A stretch of DNA of 64,000 bases from NCBI RefSeq assembly GCF_963666525.1, contig NZ_OY762905.1, positions 620,001 to 684,000 on the forward strand. The letters run 5' to 3'. Below are positions 1 to 8,482 of the stretch, piece by piece; the stretch's first letter is position 1; each line of letters begins with the position of its first letter. Both the position numbers and the translations under genes were made by a program. The stretch is from an uncultured Cohaesibacter sp. (GTDB taxonomy: Bacteria; Pseudomonadota; Alphaproteobacteria; Rhizobiales; Cohaesibacteraceae). A model generated the notes under the pieces. That model did not search any database, was not told the DNA's origin, and saw only the letters and a program-made list of their open reading frames with translations.

Positions 1-246
1 ACCGGAGCCTCTCTGGCTTTTGCCCGCTCGCTGGGCGAGTTTGGCGCGGTGATCTTCATCGCCGGCAACATGCCCTTCAAGACCGAAATCGCCTCGCTGC
101 TGATCATGATCCGGCTTGAGGAATATGACTACCCGGCAGCCAGCGCCATTGCGGGCACGATCCTGCTGATCGCACTCGCAGTGCTGGTTGCGGCCAATAT
201 CGCGCAAGCGCGCGCCACCAGACACCTGCACAAAGGGAGCGCCTGA
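1..246 (+). CDS. cysT: Sulfate/thiosulfate ABC transporter permease CysT (CysU), C-terminal part
   Basis: Only the last 81 codons are in the window; the frame is open from base 1 and stops at 244-246. The visible part starts in the last transmembrane region, with SLGEFGAVIFIAGN, the typical CysT segment just after the EAA loop, and ends with one more hydrophobic helix and a short basic tail. CysT pairs with CysW in the inner membrane to form the pore of the sulfate/thiosulfate importer energised by CysA. The cysW start lies 2 bases after this stop, so the genes are cotranscribed. Assignment rests on the segment and on the cysW-cysA order that follows. Confidence 0.88.
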   Translation, partial: TGASLAFARSLGEFGAVIFIAGNMPFKTEIASLLIMIRLEEYDYPAASAIAGTILLIALAVLVAANIAQARATRHLHKGSA

Positions 247-248
247 CC

Positions 249-1112
249 ATGACCGTATCAACGAGCAGACCGGCGATCACCAACCCTCAGGTTCTGGCGC
301 TGTTTCGCAAGCAGGCCCGCAAACGTGCCCTCTTGATCGCCATCGCCATCACCTTTGCGCTGATTGTCATGGCTCTGCCTGTGATCGCGATCTTCACTCG
401 CGCCTTTGCCGAGGGGCTGGCGATCTACTGGTCCAACATTATCATGCCCGACACACTGCACGCCATCTGGCTGACGGTGTTGACGGCGCTCATCGTTCTG
501 CCAATCAACCTCGCTTTCGGCATCGCCGCGTCATGGGCCATCGTGCATTATCGCTTTCCCGGGCGCCGGGCGTTGCAAACCATCATCGAACTGCCCTTCT
601 CGATCTCGCCCATCGTCGCCGGGCTCTGCTATTTGCTGATCTATGGTTCCATGGGGCTCGTCGGCAGGTGGCTGGATGGCTTTGACATCCAGTTGATGTT
701 CAATCTCACCGGCATCGTGCTGGTCTCGCTGTTCGTCACCTGCCCGTTCGTGGCGCGGGAACTGATCCCGCTGATGGAAATCTCCGGACGGGATCAGGAA
801 GAAGCCGCCCTGACGCTCGGGGCCAACGGCTGGCAGACCTTTCTTCGTGTCACACTACCGAAGATCAAGTGGGCGCTGCTCTATGGGGCCATTCTGGCAA
901 ATGCCCGCGTCATCGGCGAATTCGGCGCGGTCAGCGTTGTCTCGGGCAACATCCGCGGCGAGACCATGACGCTGCCACTGCAGGTGCAGCTGCTCTATGA
1001 CGACTATAATGCCACCGGCGCCTTCGCGGCAGCCACGGTTCTGACGGTGATTGCCGTCATCACACTTGTTTTGCGCTCTGCCATCGAGGCACGCCACCCG
1101 CACGAGCACTAG
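249..1112 (+). CDS. cysW: Sulfate/thiosulfate ABC transporter permease CysW
   Basis: Inner-membrane permease of 287 residues, normal family length, with about six transmembrane helices. The EAA loop that docks on the ATPase is visible at about residues 184-203 (EEAALTLGANGWQTFLRVTL). A second diagnostic stretch, RVIGEFGAVSVVSGNIRG, follows at about 220-237. It forms the heterodimeric channel with CysT for sulfate/thiosulfate uptake. The start ATG is 2 bases after the cysT stop, with AAAGGGAG just upstream inside cysT. The periplasmic binding protein gene is expected before the window start. Confidence 0.93.
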   Translation: MTVSTSRPAITNPQVLALFRKQARKRALLIAIAITFALIVMALPVIAIFTRAFAEGLAIYWSNIIMPDTLHAIWLTVLTALIVLPINLAFGIAASWAIVHYRFPGRRALQTIIELPFSISPIVAGLCYLLIYGSMGLVGRWLDGFDIQLMFNLTGIVLVSLFVTCPFVARELIPLMEISGRDQEEAALTLGANGWQTFLRVTLPKIKWALLYGAILANARVIGEFGAVSVVSGNIRGETMTLPLQVQLLYDDYNATGAFAAATVLTVIAVITLVLRSAIEARHPHEH

Positions 1113-1132
1113 GAAAAGGCGAGGAAAAAGCC

Positions 1133-1885
1133 ATGTCTCTACAGATCCGCGAGATCAGCAAATATTACGGCTCCAATCTGGTGCTCAATGCGGTCAGCCT
1201 TGATTTTGAGCCGGGCGAGTTCATTGCCCTGCTCGGGCCATCCGGCTCGGGCAAGACCACCCTTCTTCGCACCATCGCCGGCTTGCAGTTCGCCGAGGGC
1301 GGTTCGCTGCTGTTTGATGGCGAAGACATCACCGGGCTCGACGCCCGCAAGCGCCGCTTCGGCATGGTGTTCCAGAACTACGCCCTGTTCGAACACATGA
1401 CCGTGGCCGACAACGTGGCCTTTGGCCTCAAGGTGCGGGACCGCAAGAGCCGCCCCTCCTCGGGCGAGATCGCCAAGCGCGTCGAAACCTTGCTAGAGAT
1501 GGCCCAGATCAACCATCTGGCGGATCGTTATCCGGGCCAGTTGTCCGGCGGCCAGCGTCAGCGGGTGGCCTTGACCCGCGCTCTTGCCATCGAGCCAAGA
1601 CTGTTGCTTCTCGACGAACCCTTCAGTGCCCTGGATGCCCGCGTGCGCAAGGATCTTCGCGCCTCCCTGCGCAGCCTGCAGCGACAGGTCGGCGTCGGCG
1701 CCATCCTCGTCACCCACGATCAGGAAGAGGCCTTCGAGCTGGCCGACCGCATCGCCGTCATGGCCGATGGCCGGATCGAACAGTTCGACACTCCGGCCAA
1801 TCTGCTGAAGAACCCTTCGTCGCCCTTCGTCGCCGAATTCCTCGAAGGCTCGGAAGCCTACAACCATTCCGGCGCAGGCATTTGA
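1133..1885 (+). CDS. cysA: Sulfate/thiosulfate ABC transporter ATPase CysA (short form)
   Basis: ATP-binding subunit that drives the CysTW permease. Walker A GPSGSGKT is at 35-42, the Q-loop Gln at 81, the signature LSGGQ at 137-141, Walker B LLLLDEP at 157-163 and the switch His at 195, so the nucleotide-binding domain is complete. The protein has only 250 residues, whereas many CysA proteins have about 330-360 with a C-terminal TOBE-like regulatory domain; that domain is absent. It starts 20 bases after cysW with a GAGGAAAAAG ribosome site. It could serve a related oxyanion, but the CysT/CysW context favours sulfate. Confidence 0.88.
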   Translation: MSLQIREISKYYGSNLVLNAVSLDFEPGEFIALLGPSGSGKTTLLRTIAGLQFAEGGSLLFDGEDITGLDARKRRFGMVFQNYALFEHMTVADNVAFGLKVRDRKSRPSSGEIAKRVETLLEMAQINHLADRYPGQLSGGQRQRVALTRALAIEPRLLLLDEPFSALDARVRKDLRASLRSLQRQVGVGAILVTHDQEEAFELADRIAVMADGRIEQFDTPANLLKNPSSPFVAEFLEGSEAYNHSGAGI

Positions 1886-2080
1886 CGACCCTTGCAGTAG
1901 AGCCCCATAGGCAAACTTGCCAAGGTCAAACTCACTACGCTTAACGAAAAGTAAATAAACCATACATTTCAATATCTTAATTGGAACATATTGTCGCAGG
2001 ACGGAAATGTATAACGAATCTTAGATTTCCATGGTTACAACCATTGATGGCCAGAACCGGTTTCAATAGGGGCTGGCTGA

Positions 2081-3466
2081 GTGAACCAGAGTATGGACAT
2101 CAGCTCCGCCAGGCGCACCAGCTCGCAAGAGCAAGTCGCCAGAGACCGAGCTGATGGACGATGGAAGAAGTCAATGGAAGAAGCGTTCGTCAGTTGCCTG
2201 AGCGAATATGGCATGGCTCCGGCAAAAGCCTATCAGCAGATTACAGGGGAGTTGGCCGGAGACGGCAATCCCTATCAGGATCTGGGCAGCTTCACCGCCG
2301 TCAGGATGCAACCGGAAGCCAACCGCCTCATCTGCGACACCCTAGGCAAGAATCTCGCCAACCAGAATGAATATGGCGAAACGACCAGCATTCACAAAAA
2401 GCTCGTCGCCACCATCGCCGACCTTCTCCACGCGCCCGACCCGGCCCATGCAGCAGGCACCTCCACATCGGGCTCATCAGAAGCCTGTGCCATTGCCATG
2501 CTCATGCACAAATGGCTCTGGCAGGCCGGAGCCGAGCCGGAAAGCAGCGGGCCGCGCAGAGTCCCCAATATCGTCCTTGGTACCAACGCCCATCTGGTGT
2601 GGCGCAAGTTCGCCCTCTATCTGGGTGTCGAAGTGCGCGAAGCTCCCTTCGATGGCATCAACAGTTATCCTCTCGAGACCATGTTGTCGCTCGTAGATGA
2701 AAACACCATTTGCGTCGTCGCAGTCATGGGCTCCACCTTCTCCGGCTTTTGCGATCCGGTGAAGGAGATCAACGACGCCCTGATGGAAATGAACGCCCGC
2801 AATGGCTGGAACGTCGGCATTCATGTCGATGGCGCCATCGGTGGCTTCATCCTGCCCTTTGTAACCGACAGCCGGAAACCGGTTTGGGATTTTGCCTTGC
2901 CGCTGGTGCGCTCGATCAACCTGTCTGGCCACAAGTTCGGGCTGGTCTACCCCGGCCTCGGCTGGCTCATGCTGCGCGATCAGACAATGATCCCCGAGCA
3001 TATGAACATGACCGCCAGCTATCTCACCGGCAACACCCAATCCTATGCGATCTCCTTCTCGCGCTCGTCATCGCTGGTCATCGCCCAATATTTCAACTTC
3101 CTCCATTACGGACGGGCCGGCTATGGCGCGGTGATCGGAAAGTGCCTCAACAATGCCCGTCATGTCGCCTCCGGCCTTGAAGCCATGGGCTGTTTCGAAC
3201 TGATAAGCGACCTCACCCTGCCGGTGATCGCCTTCAGCTTCACCTCGGGTCTTGAAGGACGGGAAGCGGACTTTACCAGTGCGCTGCGCTCAAAAGGCTG
3301 GATGCTGCCCTTCTACCAGATGCCCGCAGGCATAGAGCGCAAGGCGATGCGCATTGTCATCCGCGAAGACATGTCCCGTGAGCGGCTCGAAGCACTGCTG
3401 ACAGATATCGCCGAAGCTATCGCGACGCTCTCCCCCCAGACCTGTCTCTATCGGCGGGCAGGTTAG
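2081..3466 (+). CDS. gadB: Glutamate decarboxylase (PLP-dependent, GadB-like)
   Basis: PLP enzyme converting L-glutamate to GABA and CO2 with consumption of a cytoplasmic proton. At 461 residues it matches the 466 of E. coli GadB. Visible signatures are HVDGA (248-252; Asp250 for the PLP ring nitrogen) and SGHKFGLVYPGLGW with the Schiff-base Lys285, which is diagnostic of GAD rather than other group II decarboxylases. The GTG at 2081 has AGGGG 8 bases upstream; an ATG at 2093 is an alternative. It is the first gene of an operon with an ion channel gene 10 bases downstream, then a Cache sensor and an MFS transporter. No glutamate/GABA antiporter of the GadC type is seen; the MFS protein may do that job (inference). 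Confidence 0.93.
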   Translation: MNQSMDISSARRTSSQEQVARDRADGRWKKSMEEAFVSCLSEYGMAPAKAYQQITGELAGDGNPYQDLGSFTAVRMQPEANRLICDTLGKNLANQNEYGETTSIHKKLVATIADLLHAPDPAHAAGTSTSGSSEACAIAMLMHKWLWQAGAEPESSGPRRVPNIVLGTNAHLVWRKFALYLGVEVREAPFDGINSYPLETMLSLVDENTICVVAVMGSTFSGFCDPVKEINDALMEMNARNGWNVGIHVDGAIGGFILPFVTDSRKPVWDFALPLVRSINLSGHKFGLVYPGLGWLMLRDQTMIPEHMNMTASYLTGNTQSYAISFSRSSSLVIAQYFNFLHYGRAGYGAVIGKCLNNARHVASGLEAMGCFELISDLTLPVIAFSFTSGLEGREADFTSALRSKGWMLPFYQMPAGIERKAMRIVIREDMSRERLEALLTDIAEAIATLSPQTCLYRRAG

Positions 3467-3476
3467 GAGGCCAGAC

Positions 3477-4541
3477 ATGACAACCTGTTTCCGCTCGCTT
3501 ATGTCTCATCTGGTTCAGACGCTCGTCTGCCTTTTTCTGCTGCTCGCGCCAAGCAGCGCCGCAGAGCCGACGAGCGCTCCTGCCTTCAAAGACGCCACCA
3601 AGGCCAGCGTCGCCATCAACATCAACAAGATCTACGAGTTCAACGAACTCAACGAAACCTATATCATCGATGGCTATCTGGTTGTTTCCTGGAAGGACAA
3701 AGCGCTGGCCGAGCGGATGCGATCAGGCGTGGCTCTTCCCGATATTTATGAGAATGACGCCATCGACGATCTCAAGGCCGAGGGCATCCGCATTCCCGCC
3801 ATCGAGTTCATCAATGTCGTTGGCGACAGGAGCGTTGCCAACCGGCAGGTGGTCACCAGTGCCGATGGCACCGTGCTCTACAACGAGCGCTTTCAGGCCA
3901 CCTTCTCGACCGCCATGGACTTCCGCAAGTTTCCCTTCGACACACAGAAACTTGCCATCGAGCTGGAGTCTTTCTCCTTCGACAAGACCCACTTCGAATT
4001 TGTCAATCCGAAGGTCTATCCGGAACTGGTCAATCAGGAGATGCTGGCCGAGTGGAATATCGTCGACAAACAGGTCGCCGTCACGGATCAGGACTATTCC
4101 CACCTCACCGAGGACGGCAGCAAGACCGAATTTTCCCGCTACAATCTGACGATCACCCTTGAGCGCAAGTGCGATTACTATATCTGGAACTTCATGCTGC
4201 CGCTGATCCTGATCATCACCTCATCCTGGTGCGTGTTCTGGGTTGATGATTTCCTGACCAATATCTCGATCGCCTTCACACTGATGTTGACAGTGGTTGC
4301 TTTCACCTTTCAGGCGACCAGCCTGTTGCCCAGGCTGCCCTACACAACCTTCATGGGCATGCTCACCATCCTCGGTTATCTGAGCATATTTGCCAGCATG
4401 GTGGTGATCATCGCCGCCGAGTTGCTGTCAAGAAAATCCGAAGCATTCGACAAGGCCAGGCTAATGCGGATGTCCCGCTATCTCTATCCGCTGAGCATCG
4501 TCCTCATCATTGCCTTCGAAGTCCGCTATTTCAATCTCTAG
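3477..4541 (+). CDS. Pentameric ligand-gated ion channel (prokaryotic Cys-loop receptor homologue)
   Basis: Inner-membrane channel with an extracellular (periplasmic) ligand-binding domain, relative of GLIC and ELIC. Residues 1-29 look like a signal peptide (LFLLLAPSSAAE). The beta-sandwich domain spans about 40-232 and carries the Cys-loop core FPFDTQ at 152-157 without the flanking cysteines, as in bacterial members. Four helices follow: M1 about 235-255, pore-lining M2 about 261-281, LPRLPYTTFMG at 284-294 leading into M3, and M4 about 335-350. The 354-residue length suits the family. Aligned without gaps to the GLIC M2 as remembered, the -2' Glu is replaced by Leu260. It sits 10 bases after glutamate decarboxylase, so GABA or a related amine is the obvious candidate ligand (inference). 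Confidence 0.92.
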   Translation: MTTCFRSLMSHLVQTLVCLFLLLAPSSAAEPTSAPAFKDATKASVAININKIYEFNELNETYIIDGYLVVSWKDKALAERMRSGVALPDIYENDAIDDLKAEGIRIPAIEFINVVGDRSVANRQVVTSADGTVLYNERFQATFSTAMDFRKFPFDTQKLAIELESFSFDKTHFEFVNPKVYPELVNQEMLAEWNIVDKQVAVTDQDYSHLTEDGSKTEFSRYNLTITLERKCDYYIWNFMLPLILIITSSWCVFWVDDFLTNISIAFTLMLTVVAFTFQATSLLPRLPYTTFMGMLTILGYLSIFASMVVIIAAELLSRKSEAFDKARLMRMSRYLYPLSIVLIIAFEVRYFNL

Positions 4542-4560
4542 CCCGCTGAGAGTCTGCCCC

Positions 4561-5943
4561 ATGGAAATCATCAAGACGCGCCCCAGACTTGAGGCCATCA
4601 TCCTCTCAAGCCTTGTGGTTTCCCTGATCTGCTTTCTGGCGTTTCTCATCTACAGCAAGTCCGAGGACGTGCTGGAGAAGGAAATCAAGATCGGCCTGCT
4701 CTCCAATGTCTCGGCGGCAGCAACAACCATCAACGGCGATCTGCACAGGACCTTCACGGCTCGCACAGCCCGCACCGATCCCGCCTATCTTTCCGCCATC
4801 GAACCATTGGAGAGAATCCGGCAGGCGTCCACCAACATCCGCTATATCTACACCAACATCCTCAAGGACGGTCGGGTCTATTTCGTCCTCAACCCGAGCC
4901 CCCAGAACGACAATGATGGCGATGGCCAGCCGGACCAGCCGCCAGCACTGATGGAACCCTATAACGATGCCGCACCGGAACTGATTGCGGCGCTCAAAAC
5001 CCAGAAAACGGTTGTCTCTGACCCCTATACAGACAAATGGGGCACCTTCATTAGCGCCTATGCGCCCTTCCATGATGCGGAGGGACGCTTTGTCGGCGTG
5101 CTGGGCATGGACCTGCAACTCGATGATTTCTACCAGCGGATCTATCCCATACGCCTTGCCTTTGAAAAAACCGCCTTCATCGTCATTTTCATCGGCCTGA
5201 TCATCGGCCTGCTGACTTGGCTTTCACGCAAATACACTGCCTGGCTTGCGGCAACAAACAGAGCTCTGCGCAAAGAGATGGCCCAGCACGACCTGCGCCT
5301 CGCGACAACGACCAAGGGCTTCGTTTCGCTTGTCGAAGCCATCGCCGGGCAGACGAAAGAGACAGAAACAGCCCGCTGGATCAATGGCTGGCTTGCCTAT
5401 TTCACGGTGACAGCCAACACGTCAACCGATGAAGACAATTTCGATCTGGACACCCTGCTAGCGCGAGTCGCCTCCGCCCCTGTCCTGAAGGGCGGTTTGG
5501 AGCTTTCAAGAGATGCCGCGATCCCGCAAGTCCTTTCGGGCGATCGGCTGTGCCTTGAAAAACTTATTGTCGACCTCATCAGCCGTTTTCAGACCGTTAG
5601 CAGGACTGACCGGACAACCCTTGCACTTTACCAACAGGCAGAAGGCGTGAACGACGTCCTGCTGCGCCTGACCATAAGCGCCCCCACGCTTGCCCATCCT
5701 CTCTCCGAGGCGGACAGGACACTTGCGCCAGACCTCACGGCTGCGGCAAACCACGACCCAGCAGATCTCGACTTTTTCACCTGTATCAAGACCATCCGTG
5801 CGATGGGCGGCGTGGTCCAGTGGCAGCAAACGGGGGCAGCGACAGAGCTCGTCATGGACCTCACGCTCCGCAAGTGCCGCGAAACCCCTCTTGATGAAAA
5901 TGACCTTGCCGCAGATCAGCAAACCGGGGTTGCTGCCGAATGA
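4561..5943 (+). CDS. Cache-domain membrane sensor with degenerate cytoplasmic signalling region
   Basis: Two transmembrane helices (about 11-31 and 205-221) bracket a periplasmic domain with the Cache/PDC signature WGTFISAYAPF...GRFVGVLGMDLQLDDF (160-190). An Asp-rich loop NDNDGDGQPD (116-125) resembles a calcium-binding turn. The cytoplasmic region (222-460) has a helical start like a kinase dimerisation helix, but I see no phosphoacceptor H-box and no N, G1 or G2 ATP boxes, so it is unlikely to be an active histidine kinase. The ATG at 4561, 19 bases after the channel stop, is preferred over an in-frame ATG at 4510 inside the channel gene. The last codon overlaps the MFS start (ATGA). Role within the GAD-channel operon unknown. 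Confidence 0.75.
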   Translation: MEIIKTRPRLEAIILSSLVVSLICFLAFLIYSKSEDVLEKEIKIGLLSNVSAAATTINGDLHRTFTARTARTDPAYLSAIEPLERIRQASTNIRYIYTNILKDGRVYFVLNPSPQNDNDGDGQPDQPPALMEPYNDAAPELIAALKTQKTVVSDPYTDKWGTFISAYAPFHDAEGRFVGVLGMDLQLDDFYQRIYPIRLAFEKTAFIVIFIGLIIGLLTWLSRKYTAWLAATNRALRKEMAQHDLRLATTTKGFVSLVEAIAGQTKETETARWINGWLAYFTVTANTSTDEDNFDLDTLLARVASAPVLKGGLELSRDAAIPQVLSGDRLCLEKLIVDLISRFQTVSRTDRTTLALYQQAEGVNDVLLRLTISAPTLAHPLSEADRTLAPDLTAAANHDPADLDFFTCIKTIRAMGGVVQWQQTGAATELVMDLTLRKCRETPLDENDLAADQQTGVAAE

Positions 5944-7100
5944 AACAGATCACACCCTTCATTCTGGTGCTCGCAGCCTTTGGCATTCAACTCTCCTCGG
6001 GTATCAACTACATCACCTTTCCGCTGGTGCTGCAGTCGCAAGGCGTGACCAATGCACTGATCGGCTTCGTGATGTCATGCGACATCCTTGCCCTGATTGT
6101 CTTCTCCAGCCGCATATCGACGGTCGTCAGAAAATTCGGCGTCATCAACACCATTATCATCTGCTCGATCACCCGCTTCGCCGTGGTCTATTTTCTTTCG
6201 GACAACGACATGATCATCGGCTGGATTGGCGGCATGTTTCTCTATGGCCTGACTACCAGTGCGTTGCTGGTCGTCCTGCAGACATGGCTCAACATGGTCT
6301 CGGCAGGCAAACTGAAAGGGTTGATCATGGGGCTCTATTCATCGGCCCTGTCTTTGGGTGTTGCTCTTGCCCCGATCCTGCTACGCCTTACCGACATGCA
6401 CAGCCACATGCCGTTCCTTCTGAGTGGAGCGATCTCGCTCGTGGTGCTGCTTATAATGCTGACCGTGCTCAAGAGCCGCCCCTCCTTCCATACGGACAAG
6501 AGGGCCCGCATCGGCTTCGTATTCAGGCATGCAAGGCTGATCATGCTCTCGGCTGTCGTTGGTGGCTTCTGTTTCTTCGGCCTGCCATCGTTCCTGACCA
6601 TCTATGGCATCAAGAACGGCCTCAAGGCTGAAGATGCCGCGCTGCTGCTGACCATGTTCATGCTCGGCAGCGTGACCCTCGGCATGCTGGTCAGCACGGC
6701 CTCCGCCTTCATGAACCACTATCGTCTGGTCTGCATCTGCGTCTGCACTTCGGTCTTCTGCGCCTCTTTCCTGTCGCTGGCCATCTACTCCCACCTGCTG
6801 GTGGCTCTGGGGCTGCTCTATCTGTGGGGCGGCTGTATGGGAGGCATCTACGCTCTTGGGCTGAACATCATCGGCGAACAGTTCCGCCGGGAAGACCAGA
6901 TGTCCGCCAACATGACCTATACGCTGATGGACGCCATCGGCGGCATGGTCGGGCTGTGCATCATCGGAACCAGCATGGATGTTATTGGCGCGGAGGGTCT
7001 GTCCTATACCATCGTAATTGCCGCCATGATCTATCTGATCTATCTCTTTGCGGCGCTCGGGTCTCGCCTCAACCCCGAAGGATCAGAGGCAACGGTGTGA
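5940..7100 (+). CDS. MFS transporter (12-TM, YcaD-like)
   Basis: 386 residues with about twelve hydrophobic segments in two halves, typical of a major facilitator. The second half opens near residue 200 (LIMLSAVVGGFCFFGLPSFL). The overall look recalls the YcaD-type subgroup of small MFS proteins, an impression only. It is translationally coupled to the Cache sensor by a 4-base ATGA overlap and closes the glutamate decarboxylase-channel operon. Export of GABA, exchange of glutamate for GABA, or efflux of the channel ligand are possible roles from context alone; no sequence feature fixes the substrate. Confidence 0.8.
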   Translation: MKQITPFILVLAAFGIQLSSGINYITFPLVLQSQGVTNALIGFVMSCDILALIVFSSRISTVVRKFGVINTIIICSITRFAVVYFLSDNDMIIGWIGGMFLYGLTTSALLVVLQTWLNMVSAGKLKGLIMGLYSSALSLGVALAPILLRLTDMHSHMPFLLSGAISLVVLLIMLTVLKSRPSFHTDKRARIGFVFRHARLIMLSAVVGGFCFFGLPSFLTIYGIKNGLKAEDAALLLTMFMLGSVTLGMLVSTASAFMNHYRLVCICVCTSVFCASFLSLAIYSHLLVALGLLYLWGGCMGGIYALGLNIIGEQFRREDQMSANMTYTLMDAIGGMVGLCIIGTSMDVIGAEGLSYTIVIAAMIYLIYLFAALGSRLNPEGSEATV

Positions 7101-7139
7101 TCCCATGGCAAGAAGCGGTCATTAGACCAAACAGAACAA

Positions 7140-7157
7140 AGGGGCCTTGCGGCCCCT
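7140..7157. terminator. Bidirectional terminator between MFS gene and chemoreceptor
   Basis: Perfect 7-bp stem AGGGGCC-ttgc-GGCCCCT. It lies between two convergent genes (stops at 7100 and 7193). On the minus strand it is followed by a T-rich run (TTTGTTCT); on the plus strand the T tract is weak. Confidence 0.75.
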
Positions 7158-7192
7158 CTTGCATTGCGTCTCAAATGAAACCGGCCCCTCTC

Positions 7193-8482
7193 TCAAAGAG
7201 CCTGATAGGTTTCGTCCAGTGCGCTAAGGAACTTGCCTGCATGCTGGCTGAGATCATTGGACTGGCCGCTCAGATGACCGGACCGCTCGGAGACCAGTTT
7301 CGCCGCCGCCTCGGTTTCCCGTGCTGACCGCTCGACGCCCTGAAGGGCATTGTTGATCTTCTCGGCGCCGCCAGAGGCCTGGATCACATTGTCGGCGATC
7401 TCCTTGGCTGCGGATGACTGCTGCTCAACAGCCGTGGCGATGGACGAGGAAATGTCGTTTATGTGGGTGATCGTGCCAGCAATTTTCTCGATCGCGGAAA
7501 CGGTCTGGCTGGTTGACGTCTGGATCGCCGAAACCTGCCCGGAAATTTCCTCGGTTGCCTTCGCAGTCTGGTTTGCCAGATCCTTCACCTCTGCTGCCAC
7601 GACAGCAAAACCCCGCCCGGCTTCACCCGCACGTGCCGCCTCGATCGTGGCGTTGAGGGCCAGCAGGTTGGTCTGTTCGGCAATTTCCTGAATGAGGCGG
7701 ATGACATCGCCGATGCGGCTTGCCGATGTAGCCAGTTCGCTGACCACATTGGTCGTTGCCTCTGCCTGTCCCGATGCCTCATGCACCACCTGCGTGGAGG
7801 TTGAAACCTGTCGCCCAATCTCTTCGATGGATGCGGAAAGCTCTTCGGTTGCGGCCTGAACAGAGCGCATGTTCTCAACGGTCTGATTGGTCAGTGAGAA
7901 CAGAGCCGAGGTTTCGCCACTGGTACGGCGGGCATCCCCGATCATCTGCTCGGCCGTGCCCTGCAGGTCACCTGCGGCTGTCTCGATGGACTGGGCCACA
8001 TTGCCGACACTGTTCTGGAAGGTTCCGGACAGAGCCTGAAACTTGCGGTTCCGGTTGAAGGCGGCTTCGCTGTTTTCGGCATCCTGCAAGACGGCACAGG
8101 CATAGGGCACGCCATCGATCACGGCGATTGACACGTCGGTCAGCGCACCAAAACTGCCGCCATCGGCCTTGTTGTAGATGGAGCGGCCAGACCACTTGCC
8201 ACTTTTCCTGATCGCTTCCTCGACCATCCGGGTCATCTCCGACACCGGTTTGCTGCCATATTGTTCCTTGGCCAGAAGTTGTTCAACCGGACGGCTCTGA
8301 ACCGCCTGAAGAGAAGCAAAGCCGGAAGCCCTCAGAAAAGCCTTGTTGGCATAGACAATGCCTTCGCGACCGGGCGCCAGGCAATTGATATAAATTCCGG
8401 ATGGAGATCCTTCCATGGCAACCGCCACCAGATCATTCATGGAAGGTCCGGTTTCTTCCTTCTTTTTCCCTAGCCCAAACAT
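7193..8482 (-). CDS. Soluble methyl-accepting chemotaxis protein with N-terminal PAS domain
   Basis: 429 residues with no transmembrane helix: a PAS-like domain at about 20-137 followed by a long coiled-coil MCP signalling domain. The hairpin tip that binds CheA/CheW is present ([19 protein letters not shown]). It is probably a cytoplasmic energy, redox or metabolite receptor feeding the chemotaxis kinase. The start at 8482 is chosen because GGGAGT lies 8 bases upstream; a longer frame to 8533 lacks such a site. No CheR-docking pentapeptide is visible at the C-terminus. No other chemotaxis genes are nearby, so it acts in trans. Confidence 0.9.
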   Translation of the reverse strand: MFGLGKKKEETGPSMNDLVAVAMEGSPSGIYINCLAPGREGIVYANKAFLRASGFASLQAVQSRPVEQLLAKEQYGSKPVSEMTRMVEEAIRKSGKWSGRSIYNKADGGSFGALTDVSIAVIDGVPYACAVLQDAENSEAAFNRNRKFQALSGTFQNSVGNVAQSIETAAGDLQGTAEQMIGDARRTSGETSALFSLTNQTVENMRSVQAATEELSASIEEIGRQVSTSTQVVHEASGQAEATTNVVSELATSASRIGDVIRLIQEIAEQTNLLALNATIEAARAGEAGRGFAVVAAEVKDLANQTAKATEEISGQVSAIQTSTSQTVSAIEKIAGTITHINDISSSIATAVEQQSSAAKEIADNVIQASGGAEKINNALQGVERSARETEAAAKLVSERSGHLSGQSNDLSQHAGKFLSALDETYQAL

